Below, piece by piece: positions 25,701 through 38,116 of a stretch of 64,000 nt of DNA (position 1 is its first letter; every line of letters starts with the position of its first letter). The DNA comes from Embiotoca jacksoni. Its lineage: Eukaryota; Chordata; Actinopteri; Embiotocidae. The notes below the pieces were generated by a model. It saw only the letters and a program-made list of their open reading frames with translations. It made no database searches and had not been told where the DNA came from. The stretch is taken from contig JAKOON010000012.1 of the NCBI GenBank assembly GCA_022577435.1, positions 1,091,001-1,155,000 of the forward strand, read 5' to 3'. The translations under genes and the position numbers were made by a program.

Positions 25701-28700
25701 AAGTGAACTGTGATGGACTTTTGGATTATGATTTCCTTTAGTTGTGGCTTTTTTTTTTTTTAAATTTTAGTTGTAAGTGTAGTTACGTTTGAATATTTTA
25801 TCAAGCTTTTAGAAAGAAAATGTAAAAAAAAAAAAAGAAAGAAAAAAAGTCTGACAAGATTTGTGTCTTGAAAACAGAACTCCAAGAACTTATTGTTTAA
25901 TTTAATTCTGGCCTCTGTTTTGGAATCTATCCCTGAATATCCCTGAAGGCTCATGCTGTGTTTTGGTGAGCACTGACAACAGATGGAGCCGTTTATTTCT
26001 CACCTGTCAGCTCCATGTCAGTGACGGTGCGCAGCAGCCCCACGTCGTAGTCGTTGTTGTGGCTGTTGAAGTGCGGGTGGTGGAGGATCTGCAGCGCTCT
26101 GTAACGTTTCCCCTCAGAGGTGTGTGCGATGCTGACCGAGCCCACCACCACCAGCCAGTCGGCCACTGTGAGCATGTTGTTCCTGCAGAGGTGGGTGGGT
26201 GGGGAGGGGGGGGGGGATGTACGGTGGTTTGACTTCAGTCTAAAAATTCACTTTATCTGACTGTTAATGTTTTTTTCTGCTCTGATGATATCTGGTCTTG
26301 ATATGTTTATTGATGAGAATTGCAGTATGACACTAAAATAAACTAAAATTAACTCTTGTATAGCCTAATATATGTTACTACTTGAAACCACACTTTAATT
26401 TACTGTGTCAAACATCGACGCATCTTTCTTGTCCTGATGCTGAGCCCAAAAAACTGGATGTAATCTTAATTTCTCCTTTAATTTATGTTGAGCACCTTTA
26501 AAACTATTATTTTACTACCTAAAGTTTACACCTGCATTGTTTCTCTTTGAACAGGGTGTTTAACAGTGTTGTGAGTATTTTGCAGGGAGGAAACTGTACT
26601 ACTAAATCACTAAATGTGTAACTTAATATTATTATTACAACATCTAGTATACAATTAAAAATAAATGAACAGTTATAGTTTACCGCTTAGTCACCAAAAC
26701 TGCTCACATTTCTGGTCAACAACAAATTATTTTCACTTCAGACAATTTGAATAGCTGCTTTTGGGGCTTTAAATGTCTACACTGATAACTCAAAATCAAA
26801 ATCTACGGGCCACAGAGAGCCCCTTGTAGACAGAGCTCCGTCTTTGATGTTCAAGTTTTATGCAAAATATACAAATTGCTGTTGCTTCAGCTTTTTTTTT
26901 TCTTTCTCACGTGCTGTTTACTTGAACCCAAATAAAACTAAACACGTCTTGACAGGCAGTTTTGGTTGCAGCTCTTCCAAACTATGGACAAACTGATGGC
27001 TGACTGTACTACTTTTTTTTTTTTTTCGTAACCCCTTGACTTTCATCCCCAATGTCCACCTCTTACTCAACAAAGCAGTGCGCTGCTGTGAGGACCCAGT
27101 GAGAGGAGATGATGGCACCACCACAGACGTGTTTCCCCCTCCAGTGCATACTGACTTGCCAGCCCCACTGGTCCTTCGCCGCCAAGGTCCCTCCGACGAT
27201 ACGCCGGCCGTCGCTCACCAGAGCTGGACAGTCTGGATATGAGATGAAGAATGAGAGACATAAGACAGAAAATATCTTCATACAAAGTGATTTCAGTAAA
27301 AAATATATTAACAGCGATGAATGATGGATGGTAATATTCCATTAAGACCTCTTCAATTATAAAGCTATTGAACTTAGAGCCATAACTGCCACGACATTTG
27401 ATAGATATGTAATTATCATCTTCTCTCCCAGACAGATAAGCACAGAATTGGACCCAATTAATATCACAATCTCCCGATCTGTGCATACCCCCTCATTAAT
27501 CACTGAGAGTTTTAATTTTTTGACCAGCAGTGATGTTCCCTGTGTGGTTCACTGGATTCTTGGACAGAAAAGGCTGCTGAATCGGGACGCTGCAGCTTTC
27601 CCTCCCACCACAGAGAGGAGGTGATTCACCGGAGTCAGAGGGGAAAACCAGGAACTTGACTGATGTGAGGAGACAAAAAAACAAAACAGGGAGATAACAC
27701 AGCAAGTTAGAGTGTGTTGAAGAATCACAACATTATCAAAGCCAGAAACTCCTTTTGTATTTTCTGAGCTCATAATTAAAGCAACTGATTAAACTTGAAC
27801 ATCAGTAAATAATTTAAATCCTACAAAATGGGTAAAATATTCTCTCTTTGTCCTTTTTGCTTAACTTTTACAAAAAAAGATAATTAAATTAGAAAAACAA
27901 TTCTAGAGTAAGACCTTCATAGTTGGTATAATTACTGGCATATTGACTGTGCAAATTTAATTGAGATAGATTTTCTCCTCATGCCATTTGAATTTCCTCC
28001 TCATTACAGAAATCCCCCCCCCCCCCTAAACCTAAGAAATACTGAAAGCAATAATGTTAGATATTTGGACTGGGGTTTTATTTAAATTATTCCACTGAAG
28101 TGGTGCAGTCAAATAGAAGGTTCGATCTTTGATGAAAACACACTCTTCATGTCGGAGACTTTAAATTCAAAAATGAGCTTCTCATACATGGGAGCAAGTG
28201 GCGCATTGTAATGAAAGAACATGTAAATATTTTGTGATAGGACTCATGTGATGACATGAGATGAGGTCTACACTCGTTTTTACCTCCATAATGTTCTGCA
28301 GATGTAACAGAACAGTGTTTATAAGATGCACTTATTAGAGAAGCCTGACAGCTTTCAGCAGCAGATACAGCAGGTTACCTAAGAGAGCAGAAGTGATGAC
28401 CAGTTTAATGACGATTGGGACTCCCACAAATACCAACAGCTCTCGAGATGTGCAGGCTTGAGACGTTGCATCTACAAAACAAGCAAACAAATGAATCTTT
28501 AAACTATGCAGAAGGCCGTGAGCTTCGAGACAAACTGACTTCATCATCTATCTTTATTTTGATGCACCAGCTCCTCATAAATCCAGTTTGTGCATGCAGT
28601 CCTCTGGAACTGATTAAAACTATTTTCCACTGTTGATACTACTATAGTGACCGCAGCAGTGCATTGTCTGGTTGTTAGGATGCAATCAATAACCTTGTAG

Positions 28701-31700
28701 TTGTAAAAAAACGAACTCATATTACAGTTTTGGGGGGAAATGTTGTGTTAAACTTGGCCGTCAACATGGACGAGACACACAGACCAACAGCCACGCAAAC
28801 ATGATTCATGGTTGTTTGGGGTCTACAATGGAGCATATTGCAGATGTTTTCCATGATTTTGCATATCTGTGTCCCATTTTAATCATTGTGCATGTTTTTT
28901 TCTCTTTGTGGTCAATTTCAATCTCTTCATGGGAATTCTTTTGGTCATTTCCTGTCTCTTTGTGGCCATATTGTGTCTAATTTTGATCAATTTGCAACTT
29001 TTTTGTTGCCATTTTGTCTTTCTGCGATAAGACCAGGGGCCCCTGGACTCCTTGGGCCCTTGTCCTGTGCGCGTTAGGCCCGTTCAATAATCTGTGCATG
29101 ACTGCCAATATTTTGTAAATGTGGGTATTACAACCTAACTTTGTTTTATTTACAGCTTTATACATGGACAAATACATGTTTCAGACACAACCTATTACAA
29201 TTTATGGAGGTTAGATGCCAAATCTAATTATGCTTTCACACAATACCAGTTGTTATTTGATCATTTAACCAACCATTAGCATAAGATTCCATAAATTCAA
29301 AGTGATTTTCTGGGAGGGGGGGGGGGGGTATAATTAATCAACAAGATTTGCAAATTAAATTTGCAAACTACATATTTTTTCTGCAGACGAAAATGTTTTT
29401 GTGGCGCTACTTTGTTCGGGGATGCGTAAATCTCCACTCACAGTAACTTAATGTTATACTGTATACAGATTTGAACATACAAACAGAAAGATTTACAGCT
29501 TCAACATTGGCCCTACATGGCGGTACAGTGAAAGGGTCCCTACAAAGTGATTGAAAGTAAACACAAAGTGTTTTTAGAGCACACACAAAGCACACCTCAG
29601 AAACGACACAGAAGAAGAAGAGAAAGTTTGACGGTAAACGTGTTAATCATTTCTTAGAACAAATGACTGAGCTGGTCAGTGTGGCATTTATAGGCAAGCT
29701 GCCTGAGGCTCTTTGAGCCAACAATGTTACGAGCTCAATCATCACAGGCTCCGCTCAGACGATCTGAGTGAACTGAGGACAGAACACATTCATAACATGA
29801 GGTAAAGCATGAGCAGCAGGCGATGACCTGCAGGTAGAAACATTTTGAAATCAATTTTATGCTTGACTGACAGCCACCTGTGGCAGATGAGTTTTGGTAA
29901 ATGTTGAGGCAACTGAATCGTGAAGTCTGGAAGGCAATGTATGCTTCTTCTCCAAAAGAATCTTTTCCTTGTGGAACGTAGTGGTGTAAACTATGACCGC
30001 AGACTGTTTTAACAGGACAACAAAAGTGTGACAAACACTGTTCCTTGAATGAAAATGGAGGATAACTCTTTCCAAATGGAGAACAAATAAACAGATCGGA
30101 TTAGGGAGACGTTTTTTAGTTTGAGGGCAGTGGGTCAATTATAATTCTAAAAGTCAAATCGCAAGAACCAATTTTCCAAAAGCTCAACCTAGATCACGAG
30201 TTATCATTTCAGAGATCAAACTGGCTGATATAGTGGTGGTAAAAAGCACAATTAAAATGACAAATGAGACACCTGAGCATGTTGATCATTACCATCAGTC
30301 AGAGAATAGACCTCCGAGGAATGATGAAGCATTTTTTTACCACTGAGTAATTTCTATTTGTTTGATGCAATAATCCTGGATGATGCGAGAGATTGCAGTC
30401 GTCACAAAGTGAGCCCTTTAAAATATATCACGCCAAACAGTATCAAAGGCCACTCTGCGGTTGAACAGCAATAAAAAAAAAAAAAAAAGATTGCACCCCA
30501 GCACTATCCCACATTATGTTGTTTTTACTGCGGCTGTTAAAAAAAAAAGAAAAAAAAAGAAGCTGCCTCAGCAATCTGTGTTTTGAAGAAACTGTGAGAA
30601 AATGAAATGATAAGAAACCGCTCTGTCCCCGACAGAAAGGGGAGTCAGGGAAAATCTCGATGACTCTGGTATTTTGTGCTTTCTAAGGATGACGCCTAAA
30701 ATTAGCTTGCGTGAAGAAATCACGTCTGCAAGTGAGAGAACGGCGCACGGTGGGAGCAATCCTGCAGGGGACAGCAGCAATTATTTATCCGGGAGGGAAA
30801 ACGCAGCCACAATGTGAAGTGTGTATGTGGGACAGATGGAGCACTTTGAAGAACCGGCGAGGCAGATAACCACTGTATTATATAGTAGGTGGTGAAATGG
30901 GCCAAATCTGTGCTGTCTATTAAAGTGACAATAGAGGACAGAGGCCCTGGATGTGACCAGAAGAGCAGGGGAAAAGGATGTGCCGGCCTGTCTGTGCATA
31001 CCAACAATACATGTTTAGTCCTCAATACGACAATAAAATAGTCTCCTCACAAAATTTACTTTAAGATTTCAGATCAAATGTGACTTCAAAATTTAGGCCA
31101 CGCTTGTGTTTGATTAACCTGAGGATTAATGCACAGTGCAGAGCTGATGAGTGCCGATCACTAATGTGGCTGCTTCTTAAACAATGCGCATGATATACAC
31201 GTGATATGATAATCTACATGTCCAATATTAAAACTCAGTCATAACATCAACTTTTGCTTTCAATTAAAGGTTTAAATGGAACGTATCAGGGAATAAATCC
31301 CATTACGGCTTTAAATCTTCTGTTCCCAGTTTCCAATTTCTCTTAAATTCCTAATTCATTGTCTTCATCGAAGGGTGAGGTTCAATCAAACATCAGCCTA
31401 TGAAATAATGCGTCGGGATAACAAGTGCACATCTGCCCTGCTGGCCTTGTGATGAATTGAAATGTAATTGGCATCATAAGAATTCATTTTGTCCTTTTTT
31501 TGAAAGCAACACTTTTGTGTTAACCTAAATTATTGTTCGCAGTGTTTGTGGACACACCTTATTTACATAACGACATGTGCTTTTGTTTTGTAATTTTTAC
31601 ACCAATTTGTTTTTTTGCTTTGGTTAAAAAACGAGATATAACAACAGCCAGAATAACTATTCCACTCTGCTGGTTAAATCTTCTTGTCTAACCTTCAGCA

Positions 31701-32748
31701 AGAAATCAAATAAACACATTTCCTAAAATGTTATACTGTTCCTTTAATTCAACAACATAAGGTTGTATTTTAAACAGTATAAAATATCACCATGGATGTG
31801 TTTCTTTACAACATTTTAACAGCAGTTTTGCTTTAGCATGAAAAATCAAGTCTATAAAGAAACACTGTTCTGACGTTAGGGTGGAAGAACTCAAAATAAG
31901 AGCATATCCCCCAAATCTCTAAATATTTCAATTAGATTTCTCTTAATTTGAAGGGACACAATCAAAAATGTGCAAAAGTGTGCTGGAAGGTGCGTCCACA
32001 CGCTCTTGGCTAAATACTTCACTTATGCTCTTGTGGCAGTCAGGATCATTCATCTTCTGAAAAGTCTTCCCAGAAGATTTGAGGATGTTACAGCTGTAGA
32101 TAAAGACCATGGTTTACAATTTTTAACGATCACATTAGGATGTATTGTCTCTTGTTAATGTAGAAGCGTCACTCATAACATTCATGAATCATTAAATGCT
32201 GCAGTGCTTTGGGCCTGGTGTTGGTTCAAATCTGGACTTTTTCGGACCTTATCAAAACTTGAAGCAACACCTTTAATTATTACGATACCTGGCTCTTCAT
32301 CACAGAGTTCTTTGGGTAGCATGAGACCAACGGATCCCTCCTCCAGCGGGCTTCCATCTGACGGCTTCCTCCGCTGAATTTCTGCAGGATTGTCAGTACA
32401 AGGAAGTGATGAAGTCGGCGTGTTTTGATCTGGGGCCTCTGAGGATGCAGAGCAAGAAGTTTCTGGAAGTTGAGGCTCTGATGTTACGTCAGAAAGAGAT
32501 GGAAGTTCTGGGTATAATTTTCCATTCGTTGGAGGTTTAGAGTGGGGCATGAGGGCGAGGGCTGCAGACGGGACCAGAGACGATATGGTCAATACTTCAT
32601 GTCTGGTTGGACTTTGAAAAGATGTCGATGACCAGTGCTCAAGGGACGAAAGGTCCGACGCATCAACAGGCTGCTGTGCATGAAAAGAGCCGGTGCTGCC
32701 CGTCGGGGCCTGTAAATCCATACTCGTGAAGTGGCTGATTGAAGTCAT
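22794..32748 (-). CDS. type II transmembrane trypsin-like serine protease, TMPRSS4/TMPRSS13-like
   Basis: Nine exons: 32289-32748, 28379-28471, 27525-27659, 27067-27232, 26004-26182, 24437-24532, 23794-23936, 23502-23657 and 22794-22862, all in phase, 1497 nt, 498 residues. Residues 1-153 are a Ser/Pro-rich cytoplasmic tail. A signal anchor spans about 165-190 and includes VGVPIVIKLVI, close to TMPRSS4 VGIPII. A short stem with NHT and NIT glycosylation sites follows. Activation cleavage is at Arg240/Ile241 (RRIVGG), with Cys231 able to tether the stem. The catalytic triad is His281 (TAAHC), Asp331 (NDYDV) and Ser427 (GDSGG). Asp421 in the pocket predicts cleavage after Arg/Lys. The family usually carries LDLR-A and SRCR modules in the stem; I found neither. 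The third exon's donor is weak, with an alternative at 27504. TMPRSS5 is a possible but poorer match. Confidence 0.88.
22863..23501. other. last intron of the TMPRSS-like gene
   Basis: AT-rich intron. The preceding exon could read through its donor (GAG followed by GTACAG) for about 20 more codons to a stop at 23442, which would give an alternative C-terminus. Nothing else is recognised. Confidence 0.6.
24533..26003. other. intron of the TMPRSS-like gene
   Basis: AT-rich with short homopolymers. A plus-strand open frame of 128 codons (24964-25350) has no recognisable similarity and is probably chance. Confidence 0.6.
26183..27066. other. intron of the TMPRSS-like gene
   Basis: A G-rich patch (26187-26218) lies next to the acceptor of the exon starting at 26182; the rest is AT-rich with T runs near 26891 and 27013. 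No exon is seen. Confidence 0.6.
27660..28378. other. intron of the TMPRSS-like gene, no LDLR-A or SRCR exon
   Basis: This is where stem-module exons would be expected. I see no open frame with the cysteine pattern of an LDLR-A or SRCR domain. A C run lies at 28015-28026. Confidence 0.55.
28472..32288. other. large intron of the TMPRSS-like gene (after the cytoplasmic-tail exon)
   Basis: A 3.8-kb AT-rich stretch with a G run (29318-29328) and A runs near 30473-30489 and 30539-30559. No exon or known element is recognised. Confidence 0.6.
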
Positions 32749-32907
32749 GAAGTGTAGAGCGTGTCTGCTGTGATGACTGATATTGTGTAGCTGCTGGAGT
32801 GTGACTCTCTGTACACATGTGTTTGTTTGGGTGAGATCAGCTGGTTTTTTTTTTTAGAAACGACTGTGCTGACAGGAGGGACAAGAAAACGGAAACTCTG
32901 CTAAGGC
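32749..32907 (-). other. 5' UTR part of the first coding exon of the TMPRSS-like gene
   Basis: An acceptor (TTTTGCAG) at 32908-32915 on the minus strand begins the exon that carries the ATG at 32748, implying at least one upstream non-coding exon. A T-rich stretch read as 11 A's on the minus strand lies within this UTR. Confidence 0.45.
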
Positions 32908-33700
32908 CTGCAAAAGAAATAGAAACAAAGAGAAAACATGAGCTGGGAATAATGCATCCATAAGTAACTTTGAGAGTGATGGTGTTCATTATATACATTA
33001 AACTGGCTTCTTTTTAAGCAAATTACAGATTGTATTTTGGTGATGAAACCTGGTTAAATTAAGATACTGAACTAAACTACTTCTTTTTTATGACAGATTC
33101 AAATCCATGATACAAGCCTCCCTGCCGAATCTTGTAACTGTTTTAACTGGTTTTATTGTTGCCTTGCGTGCGTATTAGCATTTTAATGTGCCCACTGCTA
33201 TTGTTTTATTTAACTTATTGAAGTCTTGTCTGTATTTAATTGTTTTAAATTTGCCTACTTTATTTTATTGTCAAGTTCTGTTAGGCATTTATATATTTTA
33301 TTGATTTGCTCATTTAATTTAATGTAATCTCGCCATCATTGTAAATGAGGGTTACCCTCAAGGAATTCACGAGAATTTAAAGGTTTTATAGGTTGAGTGA
33401 CTTAAAAATAAAGCAATAACTCGAATACCATCTAAACATAAACTCGATATGAGGAAAAATATAGATAAAAGTTATTTTAAAGAAAATGTTGAACGAGGCT
33501 ACAGATACTAATGTAAGAATTACAAATGACATAAAAAAATATAAGTAAAAGTTGCTGTAACTTCTTTCAGATACTAATAAGTCTGCATCTGTTTCTGGAC
33601 ACATTGTCTGTTCATCACATCTTTCACATCTGCCTCTCATCTCAAAACTCCTGTATTTTTTCCAGGCTTCTCTTCCAAACGTATTTTCAACAGCTCTCAC

Positions 33701-33790
33701 CTGATTGTCACCCGTGGAGATTTGCATGTGCCAGCTTCATTTGTATGCGCGGGATTATTCACCTTGCCTGTGTCTCCTCCACTTATTAAA
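33701..33790 (-). other. candidate non-coding first exon of the TMPRSS-like gene
   Basis: A donor (AATCAG followed by GTGAGA) ends an exon at 33701. Just upstream is an octamer ATGCAAAT whose ATG opens a short frame (MQISTGDNQ). Spliced to the acceptor at 32907 this frame would stop after 26 codons, so it would act as a uORF and not as the main start. The exon's own start is unknown. Confidence 0.3.
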
Positions 33791-34365
33791 CCAGCTTGTA
33801 GCACAGCGGGGAAAAGAAATGCATCCCTGATTCACTGTCGGTGACGAGACTCCAAAGGCGCTCGCTTGCTCCGGTGCATCTTTAATCCAAAGATACTTGC
33901 TCCCTCACTGTGAATCCCTCATCCTCAACACGTCACCTCAGCTCTTCATGATCCAACAGCTCTCCTCCTTCAACGTCTCCTCAGTTACTCCTTAATCCTC
34001 TCACTGCGTAACACTCTTCAGCACCTTCCTCCTTGTCCTCCAAGGCTCCTCTTTCTTCTTCTTCCTCCCTCCTCCTCCGACTTAATCTGGCTCCTCTTGT
34101 CAGAGCTGGTGAGGCTGCAGCAGTCGGGTCAGTAACGGATACGTGCCCTCGTTGTCTTTGGGAGTCAATGAAATATGCATGGGGATAATTGTGAGCTTGG
34201 GTCATAGTTTAACAACAGAGGGTAATGTACACCACACCAGTGAGTCACTCCCACTCGCAAGCACTGAAGAACGCCAGGCCTGCACGGACACTCACACACA
34301 GTTGAATTTCGCATAGTTGAAAGATATGTGTCCAACAATCACATTTCCATTACGAATCTGAAGAG

Positions 34366-34420
34366 TCGTGTGTGTGTGTGCGTGTGCGTGTGTGTGTGCG
34401 TGTGTGTGTGCGTGTGTGTG
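34366..34420. repeat. interrupted GT/CG microsatellite
   Basis: GT units with regular GC interruptions (gtgtgcgtgtgtgtgtgcg pattern). Confidence 0.9.
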
Positions 34421-34949
34421 TTTATACTCCATCCTCTCAGGGGGTATTTTGTTCATCCGATCACATGACGGCATCAGACAGTATGAGGTGCTGCCAGCGA
34501 GGAGGAACCAGTGCTAATGTTACTCGGCATCTTCTAGGTTACACTGCTGGGTTCACCGAAGAGATCAGACAGTGTGCGAAACCTGAGGGCTGAGGGCAAA
34601 ATACATTTGATAAAAAGCAGCAAAATTCGCGCATTCATAAAAAAATAAAATTAAAATTAAAAAAAAACCTATATAGACATAGACTACATTTTGAAAAATA
34701 GACAAAAAGAACTGAAAATATTTCAGAAAATAGGTAAATACGTAAACCACAAAAAAACAACAACAATGATATTCCATAAAACAGCAGTAGCCTATAACAT
34801 TTTAAATAGCAGACGGAAGTGTTTTTATATCATACATAATTTGAACAGCAGTGAAATTTAAAACCACAAAAACAGAAAACACATTTTTCTTAACAAAACT
34901 GATAAAAATTTTTTTTTAAAAAGCGCCCAAAGCTGTGCTAATAGATCTG

Positions 34950-35370
34950 CTGATGCTAATGCCAGCATGCTGACACGTTCACTGTAACAACAACGCTGAC
35001 ATGCTGACGATTTATAACGTTTATAATGTTAATCATCTTAGCTTATTCTGATAGCCAAGTTAACATGCATAACGTTGGCTAATTAGTGCTAAACACAGGA
35101 ACACATGAGGTTGATGGCAACACTGAGAGTTTAGCAAGTATTTGGACAAATGCCAACTTTGACCTGATGACGCTCAATAAGAAGTCAGGAGATGGCTGAA
35201 GGGCTGTAAGTTACCATGAGTTGAAGATGAGTTTCTATACCTGATGTCATGGCAACTCGCGTAACGCTTAATGAGATATTTCACTAAAAACAACAAAGAT
35301 GATATCAACCTCGTGGTGGCGCTGGATGAAAAGTTACATGATTGCTGAAGTCGGCAGGATTCATCCTACG
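34950..35370. repeat. dispersed teleost repeat with two related segments
   Basis: Contains gctaatgccagcatgctga, gagatatttcactaaaa and cctcgtggtggcgctgg, hallmarks of a high-copy fish repeat that usually recurs as adjacent copies. Two related parts (about 35160-35200 and 35310-35365) each carry a 'gatgacgctc.../gtggcgctgg...' plus 'aagtcagg/aagttaca' block. The family is not assigned. Confidence 0.55.
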
Positions 35371-36571
35371 GAGAACATGAACAAAACTGATTTTGAATCA
35401 ATCATCACGTTGCCGGCGTAAAAAAAACCAAAACGTGGACATAAAACAACAAATTCACAAACTGGAAACATCTGTACAAACACGTTATCTCCTGAAAAGC
35501 CTCGTTATTGTGCTATTTGGTTGTGTAAATTGTCACAGTTTCCTATTTTATTACAGTTAATGAGTTTTCCTACCCTTACAGAAAAAAAAAGAAGTTTCCC
35601 ATGTTTTCCGCACGGGACACGCGTGATCTATCGCATGTATGACACACGTGTGCCAGATGTTGCAACATGTGATAACGCGGGGAAAACTTTTCAGATGGGA
35701 ATCTTCACGGGCTTCTCACATTACACCATGAACATGTTCCAAAGCTATGTTTCCCATGAGCACAACCGCATGTGTATGTGGTCACACGTGATCCCACGAG
35801 TTCCTTAGCTGCCGTTTATTTTTTTAAATTTTATTTACTCTGTCATTTTTTTTTTGGGGGGGGGGGGCTTCAGTACCTCCTCAATAAATCACGTACAACT
35901 CCACACATTCCTGTGCTTAAGTATCGCTGTCCTGTTGTTCATAACACGAGTGTGGAGCTGCGTCCTCGCCACCTGCTCGCGCCTCTGACTGACTGAATGA
36001 ATAAATAAAGCGAGCGGGCCTCATTTGCTCCCGTATTCCTGCGTCTCCTTGTTTACTCCAATCAAACTGACTGGCAACACAAACCAATCTGAGCTTGTCA
36101 AGAGACGCGCAGCTCTGCCAGCTTCCCCTCCCTGTGGCATCGGTCGGCGTAGGAAAGCGGGACCTCTCGCTCGACTTCATGCAGCAGCATTTGCAACTAA
36201 ATATCATCATTTGTTTCATCCTGTGAAGAGAGGGACACATCTGTGGCGTCTGCTGACAGGACAGCAGAGTTGCTTGTCAGGAAGTTGAGAGTCACACAGA
36301 CAGCCAACTAAACTTTTATCTCTCTCTCTGTTCCTGTCAAACTTTCTGGCAACTGGGAGCTTGAATCTTTCCCGACCAACTCCGAGAAGGAGCTTTAAGG
36401 TGCTGTCAAAACACTTCAGACACGGTTCCCGGCGCATATAAAGAAAGCGCAGCACCGTATGAGGGGGAGCAATCATTTGAACTAATAATTCGTATTTATA
36501 ATTCCGAGTTACGTTGCGTCGTTAACATTAGATAGCCTGCCCCGCAGACGGAAATGTAACAACGAGATGTT

Positions 36572-36986
36572 TTGAGTGACATTCACGTTTCAAGGGGAGC
36601 CGAACGTCACTGTTCAAGGGCAAAGAAAGTGTGTCGGGTCAGGAGCGCAACCTGGCGGGTTTTCTTTGATATTCACGGGGTTGTGCAGCTTGAATTTGTC
36701 CCCCGGGGTCAGACTGTCAACGCAGAGTTTGACTGTGATGTTCTGAGGCGTCTGTGGGGGGGGGGGGACATTCAGCGCAAACGACATGACATTTTTGGCG
36801 TGACGGTACTCGTGTTCTCCGACATGACAACACAACGCACAAGTTCCTCGCCTACGACGACACAGTCGTCGCTCCCCACCACTTGTACTCGCCGGATTCG
36901 GCTCCCTGCGACGTCTTTCTTTTCCCCAGTGAATACAAAAATTTGATTTGCGCTCTCTGCTCACGTTTCAGATACGTGACAAAATA
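36572..36986 (+). pseudogene. mariner-type transposase remnant, frameshifted
   Basis: Two frames together resemble the catalytic half of a mariner transposase. Frame one (36572-36810) reads KKVCRVRSATWRVFFDIHGV, then EFVPRGQTVN and CDVLRRL. Frame two (36820-36986) reads RHDNTTHKFL, then LYSPDSAPCDVFLFP. The FFD, HDN and SPD aspartates of the catalytic triad are all present. A G run (36757-36768) lies between the frames and may be the frameshift. The N-terminal helix-turn-helix half is missing or unrecognisable, so this is a dead fragment. Confidence 0.75.
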
Positions 36987-37005
36987 ACAAATGCGCACGT
37001 AGCGG

Positions 37006-37110
37006 TTGTGACAAAAACGTGTGTAACTGATGTTGATCGCAAAACTTGGAATACTTGCTCGTGAAAGTTTTTGCTTCCCCCGTGCACGTCACAGTGCTGC
37101 GCTCGGGTCA
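37006..37110. repeat. repeat segment A, related to 42200-42330
   Basis: Shares gacaaaaacgtgtgtaact, aatacttg, gcttcccc and cacgtcacagtgctgc with the segment at 42200-42330, with indels between. It lies just past the transposase remnant and may be part of that element. Confidence 0.5.
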
Positions 37111-38058
37111 TGTGCAACAAACTTTTTTTTTATCGCACTTCGTATGTTGTAAATTTTCTTCGCAGTGACTTCTAATTATTTTTAAAGGAATTAGTTTACC
37201 ATTAACTGCCTTTTGACTGAACAAAACTCTATTAATAAGAGTGAACGTTACTGCAGTAGATATATAAATTCTTGCAATGGGTATTAAAGCAATTAAAGCA
37301 ATGGGTATTTGACACTTTGTGAAGAGTTTTTGGAGATGTTTAATCCCTCCGATATTATTACAAGCAGCTGATTGGGAAAATCTACACGTAAGCTTCCAAG
37401 TTAGAATTCAAGTCAAGTGGAGTTTTAGTGATGGTAACTCTCACCTCTTAAAAGGAACTACAAAGGTGTCAAACCATTGATAAATTGACCGAAAAGGTTC
37501 AATCACTGGCAGCTACATGAGATGAAATATTATTGAAATATTAACAGAACTGATTTCAGTCAATTTAGGCCGGGTAACCGTTGGAGAGTTGATGACGGTA
37601 CCAGCCAAGAAACAACGTCAAGGATAACTTGTCTTTATCACATTTTTTGCCTGAATTAAACAATAAAACATGTTAATTGTTGGAGGATTAGATACCAGAG
37701 GGCAGATTTTTTTTTTTTTTTTTTTTTTTTTACCTCGTAGCACAACCTTTGAAAAGTTACTGATCCTCTTATCTAACGTTTAGGAAGAAAACAAATGGAT
37801 GGATTTTCCAAAATGTTGACAAATAGAGCTAACTGAAAGTTTACTGGAGTGATATCAAAAGGTATTATTGTGTGAAAATGAATGTAAAGGTAGTTTATGT
37901 GATGAAACCAACTCTACCAAAGTTGAGAGTCTTGATGTGGTTTAAGGTTTGTGTTTTAGGGTAATCAATAGTATAACAAATATATTTCAGCAGCACAAAT
38001 GCAAAGGGATCTTAAATACTTGAAACAACTTACCTAAACCGTTTGGGAAATAATAGTT

Positions 38059-38061
<3 letters not shown>

Positions 38062-38115
<54 letters not shown>
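38062..38115. repeat. (CA)n microsatellite
   Basis: About 27 uninterrupted CA units in the intergenic region. Confidence 0.95.

Positions 38116-38116
<1 letters not shown>

Noticed and set aside
33386..33727. Minus-strand 113-codon frame upstream of the protease
   Set aside because: After the first nine codons it crosses a good donor and becomes Phe/Ile-rich intron-like sequence.
36614..36964. Minus-strand frame opposite the mariner remnant
   Set aside because: Shadow of the transposase sequence, no similarity of its own.
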